This document shows, one piece after another, positions 35,579 to 47,000 of a DNA stretch of 64,000 bases. A program made the position numbers and the translations under genes. Position 1 is the first letter of the stretch. The number at the start of each line of letters is the position of its first letter. Below the pieces are notes generated by a model. It did no database searches and was not told the DNA's origin. It saw only the letters and a program-made list of their open reading frames with translations. The stretch is from Pseudomonas argentinensis (GTDB lineage Bacteria > Pseudomonadota > Gammaproteobacteria > Pseudomonadales > Pseudomonadaceae): positions 248,001 through 312,000 of the forward strand of contig NZ_CP056087.1 of the NCBI RefSeq assembly GCF_001839655.2, written 5' to 3'.

Positions 35579-36706
35579 GCCGCCTCTGGCGGCCTACATC
35601 CATATTCCCTGGTGCGTGCGCAAGTGCCCCTACTGCGATTTCAACTCCCACGCCGCCGGCCCCAACCTGCCGGAAGAGGCCTACGTCGACGCGTTGCTCG
35701 CCGATCTCGACAGTGATCTGCAGCAGGCTCATGGCCGCCCCTGACCTCGATCTTCTTTGGCGGCGGCACGCCCAGCCTGTTTTCCGCCAGGGCCCTTGGC
35801 CGCCTGCTGGAAGGCGTGGAGCGGCGCATCCCGTTCGCCGGCGATATCGAGATCACCCTGGAAGCCAACCCCGGCACCTTCGAGCAGGAGAAGTTCGCCG
35901 CGTATCGGCGCCTGGGCATCAACAGGCTGTCGATCGGTGTGCAGAGCTTCCAGGCCGACAAGCTCAAGGCTCTGGGCCGCATCCATGATGGCGACGAAGC
36001 GATTCGCGCCGCCGACATGGCCCGTGCCGCCGGCTTCGACAACTTCAACCTGGACCTGATGCACGGCCTGCCGGATCAGTCCCTGGATGACGCCCTGGGC
36101 GACCTGCGCATCGCCATCGCCCAGGCGCCGACCCATCTGTCCTGGTATCAGCTGACGGTGGAGCCGAACACGGTGTTCTGGAACCAGCCACCGGTGCTGC
36201 CCGAAGACGACACCCTGTGGGACATCCAGGAAGCCGGCCAGACGCTGCTCGCCGAACACGGCTACGCCCAGTACGAGGTCTCGGCCTACGCGCAGCCCGG
36301 CCGCATGGCGCGGCATAACCTGAATTACTGGACCTTTGGTGATTTTCTCGGCATCGGCGCCGGCGCCCACGGCAAGCTCAGCACCCCGCAAGGGCGCATC
36401 AGCCGCACCTGGAAAACCCGCCTGCCCAAGGATTACCTCGACCCCGCCAAGCGATACAGCGCTGGCGAGCGCGTCCTCAGTGCGGACGAACTGCCGTTCG
36501 AGTTCCTGATCAACGTGCTGCGCCTGACCGATGGCTGCGCCGCCGAACTGTTCAGCCAGCGCACCGGCCTGCCCCTCGAACAGCTGGCCAAGGCCCGCGC
36601 CCAGGTCGAGCAACGCGGCATGCTGCAAAAGGACCCGACGCGCCTGGCGGCGACCCGTGAAGGTCAGCTGTTTCTCAATGATCTGCTGCAGTACTTTCTG
36701 CCCTGA
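35496..36706 (+). pseudogene. hemW: HemW-like radical SAM protein, split by a single-base frameshift
   Basis: HemW is a radical SAM, heme-binding protein related to coproporphyrinogen III dehydrogenase, thought to insert heme into target proteins. The 5' part (35496-35744) has YIHIPWCVRKCPYCDFNSH with the CxxxCxxC cluster motif, then stops at HGRP. The rest of the protein (EANPGTFE, GVQSFQ, NFNLDLMHGLPDQS, GIGAGAHGK to LLQYFLP) continues one frame away. One missing C in the run at about 35738-35741 explains it: with it restored, the reading is GRPLTSIFFGGGTPSLF. It could be a real mutation or a homopolymer error. The first ~28 codons encode repetitive sequence unlike the family. The ATG overlaps the rdgB stop. 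Confidence 0.85.
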
Positions 36707-36785
36707 ATCACCGGTGCCCGCGAACCAAAAGCGCGCCGGATGATCCCAGGCAGCAGGATTCAACCGTCATGCCAGAGGAGCAACC

Positions 36786-37109
36786 ATGGATTATGTGCTG
36801 GACCTGATCGCCACCGTTTCACGCTGGAGCCGTGGCCACCTCAGCGAGATTTCCCTGGGCCTGATGGCCACCCTGCTGGTGCTGTTCGGCCCGGCCATCA
36901 ACGCCTGGATACAGGGTCGTATCGGCAGCCTCAACTTCGTGCTGCGCACCCTGATATTCGTTGCGGTCTGCGTGGTCGGCTACGGCCTGGCGCTGGTCTA
37001 CCTGACGCCCCTGCTCACCCAGTTGCTGGGCCACTTCAACAACTACACCCTGGCGCCGGTATTGCTGGTGGTGATGTTCCTGATCGGCGTGCTGGCCGAT
37101 CGCAGCTGA
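36786..37109 (+). CDS. DUF3392 family membrane protein
   Basis: This 107-residue protein has about three membrane helices (LGLMATLLVLFGPAINAWI, LIFVAVCVVGYGLALVYL, VLLVVMFLIGVLADR) and belongs to the DUF3392 family; function unknown. AGAGGAGCAACC precedes the ATG. In P. aeruginosa the homologue also follows hemW. It converges on the minus-strand gene at 37116. Confidence 0.85.
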   Translation: MDYVLDLIATVSRWSRGHLSEISLGLMATLLVLFGPAINAWIQGRIGSLNFVLRTLIFVAVCVVGYGLALVYLTPLLTQLLGHFNNYTLAPVLLVVMFLIGVLADRS

Positions 37110-37115
37110 ACCGCT

Positions 37116-38114
37116 TCAGGGCACGATCCTGATCCAGTCGATTACACCCACGTCGCCATTACGGTGGGTGCCCAGTACCTCACCGCCAACATCCTGCTCG
37201 ACCGACAGGTCGGGCTCGATGGGCTTGCCACTCAGGCGATCGACCGCGGGCGCCTCGACCTGCGGGCTGAACAGCAGGTTACCGTGAAAGGCGCGCACCC
37301 GAGTGGTCGCGGGGTACTGCATGGGACCGAACTCGACCGGCTCGGTCAGCTCGGCCTGCCAGTCCAGCAACGCGCCATAGGGCCCGTCGAGCCACAGGTT
37401 CCATAGCCGTACCTCGAGCCCCTGGAAACGCACCGGCGTAGTGTCGGTTTCCAGCTGCCAACGGCCCTCCTCCACCGCGTGCACGGTCATCGGCCCCGGC
37501 CAGATGATGCCGGCGATTTGGCTGCCGGCAGCCAGTGTGCAGCTCTCCAGCCGCCATTGCTGGGGCGCAAAACGTGCGCCGGCGCGATAGCCGAAGGTAA
37601 CCGGTTCCTGCGCCGAGCACTGCCAGCCGGCCAGCGCGGCATCATCAACGAGCTTGACCTCGGCCCCGGTATCGCCCAGGTCCAGGCGCCGCACGGCGGC
37701 GCCCTGCACCACGCCGGGCTGGCCGTCGAACTCGGCGCGCTGCAGGCTCTGCAAGCCATGGGGCAATGGCTCGCCACTGAGGTGCTTGCCGGGTTCCAGG
37801 CGCTCCAGCCACACCCGGGTACCGGCCGGCAGCACCAGTTCGCCCAGCACCTGTTGACTCTCCAGACGAGGACTGAGCGCGCGCTGGTCGAGCCAGTGCG
37901 CTGCCTGCCAGCGCAGGAATTCGACGGTAGGCAGGCTGCCGGCGACCAGGAATATGGCAAGCAGCCCGAACCACCAGGGGTGCGCGCGGATAAAGCGTCG
38001 GGAGCGAGCATTCAGGCAGGCAATCAGCAGCGCCGCCAGCGCCGCGACGCACATCAGCGACACCAGCAGGAACAGCGATCCGAGCATCATGGCCAGTGGG
38101 TTGATGGGGATCAT
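37116..38114 (-). CDS. Hypothetical membrane-anchored protein
   Basis: I do not recognise a family for this 332-residue protein. The N-terminus has two hydrophobic stretches (LGSLFLLVSLMCVAALAALLIACL and FGLLAIFLVAGSLPTVEFL), so it is probably an inner-membrane protein with a large periplasmic part. That part is rich in aromatic residues and short beta-strand-like segments (VWLERLEPGKHLSGEPLP, VEFGPMQYPATTRVRAFHGN). Start ATG 38114. It follows the DUF4870 gene across a terminator, so it is likely transcribed separately. Confidence 0.65.
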   Translation of the reverse strand: MIPINPLAMMLGSLFLLVSLMCVAALAALLIACLNARSRRFIRAHPWWFGLLAIFLVAGSLPTVEFLRWQAAHWLDQRALSPRLESQQVLGELVLPAGTRVWLERLEPGKHLSGEPLPHGLQSLQRAEFDGQPGVVQGAAVRRLDLGDTGAEVKLVDDAALAGWQCSAQEPVTFGYRAGARFAPQQWRLESCTLAAGSQIAGIIWPGPMTVHAVEEGRWQLETDTTPVRFQGLEVRLWNLWLDGPYGALLDWQAELTEPVEFGPMQYPATTRVRAFHGNLLFSPQVEAPAVDRLSGKPIEPDLSVEQDVGGEVLGTHRNGDVGVIDWIRIVP

Positions 38115-38202
38115 GGGTGTCCTTGTAAGCTCGACGGGGCTATTTCGTGGCAGAGCTTAAAAGTCACCCCAAAGCGAATCAACACCTGGTTACACTTCAA
38201 TA

Positions 38203-38229
38203 AAAAAGCCGACAGTCTGCCGGCTTTTC
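38203..38229 (-). terminator. Intrinsic terminator after the DUF4870 gene
   Basis: The stem AAAAGCCG/CGGCTTTT with an extended partly paired loop reads on the minus strand as a hairpin followed by six T residues. It is 18 bp past the stop of the DUF4870 gene. Confidence 0.75.
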
Positions 38230-38246
38230 CTTCGATCAGGCGCTGA

Positions 38247-38621
38247 TCATTTGATCAATCGCAGGCAGAAAGGATAGCGGTAGTGCTTGCCCTCACCGGC
38301 CTTGATGCCGCCGATGATGGTCAGCACCACGGTGCCGATGCACAGCAGGCCCATCAGCAGAAAGCCGATCAGCACCAGCATCAGCAACAGGCAGACGATG
38401 CCGGCGATGGCCACGGTCAGCTGGAAGTTGAGCGCTTCCTTGCCCTGCGCGTCGATAAAGGCGTGTTGGTCCTTCTTGACCTGCCAGACCACCAGCGGGC
38501 CGATCAGGTTGCCGAAGGGAAACACGAAGCCGAGGGCGGCCGCGAAGTGGCAGATCATCGCCCACTGACGCGCTTCGCGGTCAGGCTCGGCGGGCGTTAC
38601 GGCGTTGTGCTCATCCATCAT
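38247..38621 (-). CDS. DUF4870 domain membrane protein
   Basis: This inner-membrane protein of about 124 residues has the DUF4870 pattern: WAMICHFAAALGFVFPFGNLIGPLVVW, KDQHAFIDAQGKEALNFQ, two further hydrophobic helices and a C-terminal GEGKHYRYPFCLRLI. Function unknown. The ATG at 38621 has GAGGAG about 7 nt upstream; a GTG one codon earlier is also possible. It lies 26 bp downstream of rph on the same strand. Confidence 0.85.
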   Translation of the reverse strand: MMDEHNAVTPAEPDREARQWAMICHFAAALGFVFPFGNLIGPLVVWQVKKDQHAFIDAQGKEALNFQLTVAIAGIVCLLLMLVLIGFLLMGLLCIGTVVLTIIGGIKAGEGKHYRYPFCLRLIK

Positions 38622-38647
38622 CACGACTCTCCTCGGTCAAAGGCCGG

Positions 38648-39370
38648 TCATTCGGCCAGTGCGGCCTGCTGCAGAGTGAACAGCTCGCCCATGCCCTGCT
38701 GCGCCAGGGCCAGCATGGCATTCAGTTCGGCCGGCTGGAACGGCGCACCTTCGGCGGTGCCCTGCACTTCGATGAAACCACCGGTACTGGTCATCACCAC
38801 GTTGAGGTCGGTCTCGGCGGCGGAGTCTTCCAGGTAATCCAGATCCAGCACCGGTTCGCCCTGGTAGATGCCCACGGATACCGCCGCGATCATCTGCTTG
38901 AGCGGGTCGCCGCCTTTCAGGCCGCCACGTTTCTTCATCACCTTCAGGGCATCGACCAGGGCAACCATGGCGCCGGTGATCGATGCGGTGCGGGTGCCGC
39001 CGTCGGCCTGGATCACGTCGCAGTCGACATACAGGGTGTTTTCGCCCAGTTTGCTCATATCCAGTGCGGCACGCAGCGAGCGGCCGATCAGCCGCTGGAT
39101 TTCCAGGGTGCGGCCGCCCTGCTTGCCCTTGCTGGCCTCACGCTGGTTACGGTCGCCGGTGGCGCGCGGCAGCATGCCGTATTCGGCGGTCACCCAGCCC
39201 TGGCCCTGACCTTTCAGAAAACGCGGTACGCCCTGCTCGACGCTGACGGTGCAAATCACCTTGGTATCGCCGAACTCCACCAGCACCGAACCTTCGGCAT
39301 GCTTGGTGTAGTTGCGGGTGATGCGGATCGAACGCAACTGATCGGCGGCGCGGCCACTGGGACGTTTCAT
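38648..39370 (-). CDS. rph: Ribonuclease PH
   Basis: This phosphate-dependent 3'-5' exoribonuclease trims the 3' ends of tRNA precursors. The 240-residue protein begins [15 protein letters not shown]. Motifs [74 protein letters not shown] and [19 protein letters not shown] are all present. Start at 39370 is set by homology; the frame upstream is open but non-coding. Divergent from yicC, with a perfect TATAAT on the minus strand at 39405-39410 as a possible -10. Confidence 0.96.
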   Translation of the reverse strand: MKRPSGRAADQLRSIRITRNYTKHAEGSVLVEFGDTKVICTVSVEQGVPRFLKGQGQGWVTAEYGMLPRATGDRNQREASKGKQGGRTLEIQRLIGRSLRAALDMSKLGENTLYVDCDVIQADGGTRTASITGAMVALVDALKVMKKRGGLKGGDPLKQMIAAVSVGIYQGEPVLDLDYLEDSAAETDLNVVMTSTGGFIEVQGTAEGAPFQPAELNAMLALAQQGMGELFTLQQAALAE

Positions 39371-39463
39371 CAAAATACCTGCTCTCGAGTAGAATCTGCC
39401 GCCCATTATAGGGGCTGTTGCCGCCGGGCCGCGACCGCGACCGCCCGATGGCCCTGCCGGCGA

Positions 39464-39493
39464 TTGGGAGCCAATGCCGCACTGCGCTACAAT
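39464..39493 (+). promoter_or_regulatory. Candidate sigma-70 promoter for yicC
   Basis: TTGGGA (39464-39469), an 18-nt spacer and TACAAT (39488-39493) lie 38 bp upstream of the yicC ATG in the divergent rph-yicC gap. Seen by eye only. Confidence 0.5.
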
Positions 39494-39530
39494 CGCCGCC
39501 TTTGCCCCACCGCAAACCGAGGTAAGCCGC

Positions 39531-41200
<1,670 letters not shown>

Positions 41201-41210
41201 GGATAAGCGG

Positions 41211-41234
41211 ATGGACGGCCCGCAAACCGTCCAT
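41211..41234 (+). terminator. Hairpin after gmk (possible weak terminator or processing site)
   Basis: Perfect stem ATGGACGG/CCGTCCAT around loop CCCGCAAA, 10 nt past the gmk stop. There is no T-run after it, so termination would be Rho-dependent or absent. Confidence 0.35.
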
Positions 41235-41378
41235 CTGGGCCGCGAAAATCCCTTTCTGCGCCGCGAACTCGTGCCTCTCGGCGAGTTTCGCTTCCCTTAA
41301 TGCCGGCGTTTTTCTAGACTATCCAGTCCGCTCGCCCATTCGGGCCCAGCCAATTTTGCATTCGCTACGAGGAACACC

Positions 41379-41642
41379 ATGGCCCGCGTTACCGTTGAAG
41401 ACTGCCTGGACAACGTCGATAACCGCTTCGAGCTGGTCATGCTCGCCACCAAGCGCGCTCGTCAAATCGCCACCGGCGGCAAAGAGCCGAAAGTGGCGTG
41501 GGAAAACGACAAGCCGACCGTGGTCGCCTTGCGCGAGATCGCCAGCGGCCTGGTAGACGCCGAAATCGTCGCCCAGGAAGACATCATCGAAGAAGAACCG
41601 CTGTTCGCTGCCTTCGAGGAAGAGGCGAACGAGCCTCTGTAA
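41379..41642 (+). CDS. rpoZ: RNA polymerase omega subunit
   Basis: This 87-residue omega subunit helps RNA polymerase assembly and forms part of a ppGpp binding site. [34 protein letters not shown] is diagnostic; the C-terminus is acidic. AGGAA lies before the ATG. spoT follows after 60 bp. Confidence 0.96.
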   Translation: MARVTVEDCLDNVDNRFELVMLATKRARQIATGGKEPKVAWENDKPTVVALREIASGLVDAEIVAQEDIIEEEPLFAAFEEEANEPL

Positions 41643-41702
41643 GCCTATGCCGGGTCGAAAGCGTACGTCGCAGGTGCACAATGCGTGGCATGGGAGACTC
41701 CC

Positions 41703-43811
41703 ATGGCGAGCATAGACGCCCTCGCCGACAGGCTTTCGGGCTACCTGGGCGACGAGCAGGTCAATCTCGTTCGTCGCGCCTACTTCTACGCCGAACAGGC
41801 GCACGACGGGCAACGCCGCCGCAGCGGCGAAGCCTACGTGACCCATCCGCTGGCCGTGGCCAGCATCCTCGCCGACATGCACATGGACCATCAGAGCCTG
41901 ATGGCCGCCATGCTGCACGACGTGATCGAAGACACCGGCATCGCCAAGGAAGCCCTGCACGCGCAGTTCGGCGAGTCCGTGGCGGAGCTGGTGGATGGGG
42001 TCAGCAAGCTGACCCAGATGAACTTCGAGACCAAGGCCGAGGCGCAGGCAGAGAACTTCCAGAAGATGGCCATGGCCATGGCGCGGGACATCCGCGTGAT
42101 CCTGGTCAAGCTGGCCGACCGCCTGCACAACATGCGCACCCTGGAAGTGCTGTCCGGCGAGAAACGCCGGCGCATCGCCAAGGAAACCCTGGAGATCTAC
42201 GCGCCCATCGCCAACCGGCTGGGCATGCACAGCATGCGCGTGGAATTCGAGGACCTGGGTTTCAAGGCCATGCACCCGATGCGCTCCGAGCGCATTCGCG
42301 CCGCCGTGCGCCGCGCCCGGGGCAACCGCAAGGAAATCGTCACGCGCATCGAGGAGTCGCTGCTGCACTGCCTCGAACGCGAAGGCCTGAGCGGCGAAGT
42401 GGTGGGCCGCGAGAAGCACCTCTACAGCATCTACCAGAAGATGCGCGGCAAGCGTAAGTCGTTCAACGAGATCATGGACGTCTACGCCTTCCGCATCGTG
42501 GTCGACAAGGTCGACACCTGCTACCGCGTGCTCGGCGCCGTGCACAATCTGTACAAGCCGCTGCCGGGCCGCTTCAAGGATTACATCGCGATTCCCAAGG
42601 CCAACGGCTACCAGTCGCTGCACACCACGCTGTTCGGCATGCATGGCGTGCCCATCGAAATCCAGATCCGTACCCGTGAGATGGAAGAGATGGCCAACAA
42701 CGGCATCGCCGCGCACTGGCTGTACAAGTCCAACGAGGACGAGCTGCCCAAGGGCAACCACGCCCGCGCGCGCCAGTGGGTCAAGGGCGTGCTGGAGCTG
42801 CAGCAACGCGCCGGCAACTCGCTGGAATTCATCGAGAGCGTGAAGATCGACCTGTTCCCGGACGAGGTCTACGTGTTCACGCCCAAGGGCCGCATCATGG
42901 AGCTGCCCAAGGGCTCCACGGCCGTGGACTTCGCCTACGCGGTGCACACCGACGTTGGCAATACCTGCATCGCCTGCCGTATCAACCGCCGCCTGGCGCC
43001 CCTCTCCCAGGCCCTGGAAAGCGGCTCCACGGTGGAAATCGTCAGCGCCCCGGGCGCACGCCCCAATCCGGCCTGGCTGAATTTCGTGGTCACCGGCAAG
43101 GCGCGCACCCATATCCGCCATGCCCTGAAGCTGCAGCGCCGCTCGGAATCGGTGAACCTCGGCGAGCGCCTGCTCAACAAGGTGCTGGCCAGCTTCGAGA
43201 GCCATCTCGACAAGGTACCTGCCGAACGCCAGCTGGCCGTGCTCAACGAATACCGCCTGGAAACCTTCGACGACCTGCTCGAGGATATCGGCCTGGGCAA
43301 CCGCATGGCTTACGTGGTGGCGCGCCGCCTGCTGGCCAGCGACGGCGAGGAGCTGCCCAATGCCGAAGGCCCCCTGGCCATTCGCGGCACCGAGGGCCTG
43401 GTGCTCAGCTACGCCAAGTGCTGTACGCCGATTCCGGGCGACCCGATCGTCGGCCACCTCTCGGCCGGCAAGGGCATGGTGGTGCACCTGGATACCTGCC
43501 GCAATATCAGCGAAGTGCGCCACAACCCGGAGAAATGCATCCAGCTGGCCTGGGCCAAGGATGTCACCGGCGAATTCAACGTCGAGCTGCGTGTCGAGCT
43601 GGAGCACCAGCGCGGCCTGATCGCCCTGTTGGCCGGCAGCGTCAACGCCGCCGACGGCAACATCGAGAAGATCAGCATGGACGAGCGCGACGGCCGTGTC
43701 AGCGTGGTGCAGCTGGTGGTCAGCGTACACGACCGCGTGCACCTGGCCCGGGTGATCAAGAAGCTGCGCACCCTGCCCGGGGTCATGCGTATCACCCGCA
43801 CGAAGGCGTGA
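41703..43811 (+). CDS. spoT: Bifunctional (p)ppGpp synthetase/hydrolase SpoT
   Basis: SpoT makes and degrades the alarmone (p)ppGpp. The 702-residue protein has an N-terminal HD hydrolase domain (AHDGQRRRSGEAYVTHPLAVA, MLHDVIEDTG), the synthetase domain (FKDYIAIPKANGYQSLHTTLFG), a TGS domain (DEVYVFTPKGRIMELPKGST), a linker with KCCTPIPGDPIVGHL and a C-terminal ACT domain. The ATG at 41703 has GGGAGA 6 nt upstream; GGGAG/CTCCC flanking the start is a small palindrome. An in-frame GTG/ATG six codons upstream is less likely. Confidence 0.96.
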   Translation: MASIDALADRLSGYLGDEQVNLVRRAYFYAEQAHDGQRRRSGEAYVTHPLAVASILADMHMDHQSLMAAMLHDVIEDTGIAKEALHAQFGESVAELVDGVSKLTQMNFETKAEAQAENFQKMAMAMARDIRVILVKLADRLHNMRTLEVLSGEKRRRIAKETLEIYAPIANRLGMHSMRVEFEDLGFKAMHPMRSERIRAAVRRARGNRKEIVTRIEESLLHCLEREGLSGEVVGREKHLYSIYQKMRGKRKSFNEIMDVYAFRIVVDKVDTCYRVLGAVHNLYKPLPGRFKDYIAIPKANGYQSLHTTLFGMHGVPIEIQIRTREMEEMANNGIAAHWLYKSNEDELPKGNHARARQWVKGVLELQQRAGNSLEFIESVKIDLFPDEVYVFTPKGRIMELPKGSTAVDFAYAVHTDVGNTCIACRINRRLAPLSQALESGSTVEIVSAPGARPNPAWLNFVVTGKARTHIRHALKLQRRSESVNLGERLLNKVLASFESHLDKVPAERQLAVLNEYRLETFDDLLEDIGLGNRMAYVVARRLLASDGEELPNAEGPLAIRGTEGLVLSYAKCCTPIPGDPIVGHLSAGKGMVVHLDTCRNISEVRHNPEKCIQLAWAKDVTGEFNVELRVELEHQRGLIALLAGSVNAADGNIEKISMDERDGRVSVVQLVVSVHDRVHLARVIKKLRTLPGVMRITRTKA

Positions 43812-43993
43812 CCTGTCGCGCCCCTGCCTGAAAGCACACCCTCCCGCACTTTTCAGCCCCCGCTGCCTGGAAGCGTCATTGCCTATCCAAAAGGCGCAAC
43901 GACGCCGGTCTTGGCTTGAGGCGGCGAACGTCAGCCTGTAGCCTGCCTGCGTCCGTCTTGCAGCCTGAGGCTGCCCCTATCGAGGAGTTCTCC

Positions 43994-44374
43994 ATGAGCA
44001 AGAGCGTCATCAACAGCGACAAGGCCCCGGCCGCCATCGGCACCTACTCCCAGGCCATCAAGGCCGGCAACACCGTCTACCTGTCCGGGCAGATCCCCTT
44101 GAACCCCAAGACCATGGAGCTGGTGGAAGGCTTCGAAGCGCAGACCGTGCAGGTCTTCGAAAACCTCAAATCGGTGATCGAAGCCGCCGGTGGCTCGTTC
44201 AACGACGTGGTCAAGCTGAACATCTTCCTTACCGACCTCTCCCACTTCGCCACCGTCAACGAGGTCATGGGCCGCTACTTCCAGCAGCCCTACCCGGCAC
44301 GCGCCGCCATTGGCGTGGCTGCCCTGCCGAAAGGCGCCCAGGTGGAAATGGACGGCATCCTGGTCATCGACTGA
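43994..44374 (+). CDS. ridA: RidA family reactive intermediate deaminase
   Basis: RidA hydrolyses reactive enamine/imine intermediates formed by PLP enzymes. It has 126 residues. [29 protein letters not shown], the conserved Arg in [23 protein letters not shown] and [11 protein letters not shown] are diagnostic. GAGGAG lies about 7 nt before the ATG. The 182-bp gap to spoT holds short GCCTG-type repeats and nothing else I can identify. It follows spoT as in other Pseudomonas. Confidence 0.95.
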   Translation: MSKSVINSDKAPAAIGTYSQAIKAGNTVYLSGQIPLNPKTMELVEGFEAQTVQVFENLKSVIEAAGGSFNDVVKLNIFLTDLSHFATVNEVMGRYFQQPYPARAAIGVAALPKGAQVEMDGILVID

Positions 44375-44412
44375 CCTGCCCACGCCCGGAGCAACGCCTC
44401 CGGGCTCTGCCT

Positions 44413-45270
44413 TCAGCTGTCCTCTAGCACCGCGGCATAGCCCTCGCGATAACTGGGATACCGCGGCGCCCAGCCCAGCGACCGGGCCCGGGCATTGCTG
44501 CAGCGCTTGCTGCCGGAACGGCGCACCGCCGAATCCTCGGCCCAGTGCTCGACCCCGAGCTGCTCACGCAGCCAAGCGACCACTTCATGCAGCGGCGCCG
44601 GCTCGTCGTCCACGCCGATATAGCAGTGGTCCAGCGCCTTGCCCGCCAGATCGGCCTGCAGCAGAAAGGCCAGCAACCCGGCCGCATCGTCGACATGGAT
44701 ACGGTTACCGAACAGCGGCGGTTCCACCGCCACCCGATAGCCCATGCGCACCTGCTTGAGCAGCCATTCTCGACCGGGTCCGTAGATGCCCGTCAGGCGC
44801 AGCACGGTGGTAGGCACCCCACTGTTCCATGCCACCTGCTCGGCCTCGCGCATGATCCGCCCGGAATAGCTCTGCGCCTCGGCAGGCGACGTCTCGTCGA
44901 CCCATTCGCCGCCCAACTGGCCATACACACCGCTGCTGGAGACGAAGATCAGTCGCCTGGGGCGCTGCCCACGGGCCTGCAGCCAGCCCAGCACATGGCG
45001 CAGTCCGTCGACGTAGGCCTGCCGGTAGCCCGCCTCGTCATGCTGGGTGGCGGCCGCGCTGTACACCAGGTAATCCAGCGCACCGCGGGGCCACTGGTCG
45101 GGACAGCCCGCCCGGTGCAGATCGCCGGCCACCGGCACGATGCCTGCGGGCAGTTCCGACACCCTGCGGCGCATGCCGTAGACCTGCCAGCCCGCATCAC
45201 GCAGGCGCACGGCCAGCCGGCCTCCCACATCGCCACAACCGGCGATCAGCGCCTCTGCCACTTTACTCAT
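44413..45270 (-). CDS. NAD(P)-dependent epimerase/SDR family protein (YeeZ-like)
   Basis: This 285-residue atypical extended SDR has a Rossmann N-terminus (ALIAGCGDVGGRLAVRLRDAGW), LDYLVYSAAATQ, the active-site-like segment FVSSSGVYGQLGGEWVDE and LRLTGIYGPGREWLL. The usual YxxxK is not obvious (SYSGRIMREAEQV follows), so catalytic activity is uncertain. The best known relative is E. coli YeeZ, function unknown. It is convergent with ridA and divergent from exbB. Confidence 0.82.
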   Translation of the reverse strand: MSKVAEALIAGCGDVGGRLAVRLRDAGWQVYGMRRRVSELPAGIVPVAGDLHRAGCPDQWPRGALDYLVYSAAATQHDEAGYRQAYVDGLRHVLGWLQARGQRPRRLIFVSSSGVYGQLGGEWVDETSPAEAQSYSGRIMREAEQVAWNSGVPTTVLRLTGIYGPGREWLLKQVRMGYRVAVEPPLFGNRIHVDDAAGLLAFLLQADLAGKALDHCYIGVDDEPAPLHEVVAWLREQLGVEHWAEDSAVRRSGSKRCSNARARSLGWAPRYPSYREGYAAVLEDS

Positions 45271-45433
45271 CCGCCCCCCTCAACCTGGCAAGCGCTCAAA
45301 AGCGCCACATAAAGGTAATAAGATTACACCAGCACTTTCATGAACAAGAATTACTTGCAATAATGCTTAGCCTATTTTTCCGCGCGCCCCATGGCCGCGC
45401 AGGTCACCGCCCTCACATTCAGGTCCGGCAAGC

Positions 45434-46567
45434 ATGAACTCTATCGCCCATAGCGCCAAGCCAATCACCGTCGCCGCTCGGCCGCAACGCCTCGGCGCCT
45501 CTCTCGCCCTGCTGCTCAGCCTGATGCTGGCGCCGATCGCGGGCTTCGCTGATCAGACCGCCCCGGCGCCCGCTCAACCTGCCGCCGAGCAACCGACAAC
45601 CGCACAACCTGCCGCAGCCGGGCAGCAAGTACAGCCGCTGACGCCAGAGGCGGCCGCACAGGTCGATGCCCTTGGCGACAAGCTCGAAGCCCTTGGACCG
45701 CAGGCTACTCCCGAGCAGCTGAACGCAGCACGTCAGCAGTTCTTCAGCGAGAACAACATCGCTCCCCAGGATGCGGACAAGCTCAACCAGGCGCTGGCCG
45801 CCCAGCAGAGCGCCGACGCCCAGGCGCTGAACAGCGATCCCGCCGCCGAAGCCGAGCAGGTGTTCCACGACCTGTCGCCGTGGGGCATGTACCAGGGCGC
45901 CGACGTGGTGGTGAAAAGCGTAATGATCGGCCTGGTGCTGGCGTCGATCCTCACCTGGACCATCTGGATTGCCAAGACCATCGAACTGGTGACCGCCCGC
46001 CGCCGTCTGCGCCGCGAGATCGTCGAGCTCAAGGGCGCCCGCAACCTGGCCCAGGCCAGCGACCAGGCTCGTGCCAAGCACAGCTTCAGCGAAATCCTCA
46101 TCGAGGACGCCCGCGAAGAACTGAAACTCTCGGCCAGCAGCCGCGAGAAGGAAGGCATCAAGGAACGCGTCAGCTTCCGCCTCGAGCGCCTGGTCGGCGC
46201 CTGCGGCCGCGACATGAGCAAGGGCACCGGTGTGCTCGCCACCATCGGCTCCACCGCGCCCTTCGTCGGTCTGTTCGGTACCGTATGGGGCATCATGAAC
46301 AGCTTCATCGGCATCGCCAAAACCCAGACCACCAACCTTGCCGTGGTTGCCCCCGGCATCGCCGAAGCGCTGCTGGCGACCGCACTGGGTCTGGTCGCGG
46401 CGATTCCGGCGGTGATCATCTACAACGCCTTCTCGCGCTCGATCAGTGCCTACAAGGCCCAGGTGGCCGATGCCTCGGCCCAGGTACTGCTGCTGGTGAG
46501 CCGCGACCTGGACATGCAGCCGGGCCATGATCGCGCCCAGCCGCCTCATGTGGTCAAGGTGGGTTAA
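45434..46567 (+). CDS. exbB: TonB-system energizer ExbB (with signal peptide and extended N-terminus)
   Basis: ExbB is a proton-channel subunit that powers TonB with ExbD. The 377-residue protein is longer than E. coli ExbB because of an N-terminal signal-like segment (LGASLALLLSLMLAPIAGFADQ) and an Ala/Gln/Pro-rich periplasmic region. The core has the first membrane helix near VVKSVMIGLVLASILTWTIWI and the MotA/ExbB block GVLATIGSTAPFVGLFGTVWGIMNSF with ALLATALGLVAAIPAVIIYN. exbD starts 4 bp after it, then tonB. The upstream gap is AT-rich (45300-45380), but no convincing Fur box was found. Confidence 0.94.
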   Translation: MNSIAHSAKPITVAARPQRLGASLALLLSLMLAPIAGFADQTAPAPAQPAAEQPTTAQPAAAGQQVQPLTPEAAAQVDALGDKLEALGPQATPEQLNAARQQFFSENNIAPQDADKLNQALAAQQSADAQALNSDPAAEAEQVFHDLSPWGMYQGADVVVKSVMIGLVLASILTWTIWIAKTIELVTARRRLRREIVELKGARNLAQASDQARAKHSFSEILIEDAREELKLSASSREKEGIKERVSFRLERLVGACGRDMSKGTGVLATIGSTAPFVGLFGTVWGIMNSFIGIAKTQTTNLAVVAPGIAEALLATALGLVAAIPAVIIYNAFSRSISAYKAQVADASAQVLLLVSRDLDMQPGHDRAQPPHVVKVG

Positions 46568-46571
46568 GGCC

Positions 46572-46996
<425 letters not shown>

Positions 46997-47000
<4 letters not shown>

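Noticed and set aside
41335..41378. Clear sigma-70 promoter for rpoZ
   Set aside because: Only a TAGACT-like -10 can be seen, without a convincing -35 at the right distance.
41319..43742. 807-codon minus-strand open frame opposite spoT
   Set aside because: Composition is that of an antisense shadow (His, Ala, Val, Gln-rich); spoT on the plus strand has all four expected domains.
45300..45380. Possible Fur box in the AT-rich region before exbB
   Set aside because: ATTACTTGCAATAATGC has some resemblance, but too few positions match the 19-bp consensus to call it.
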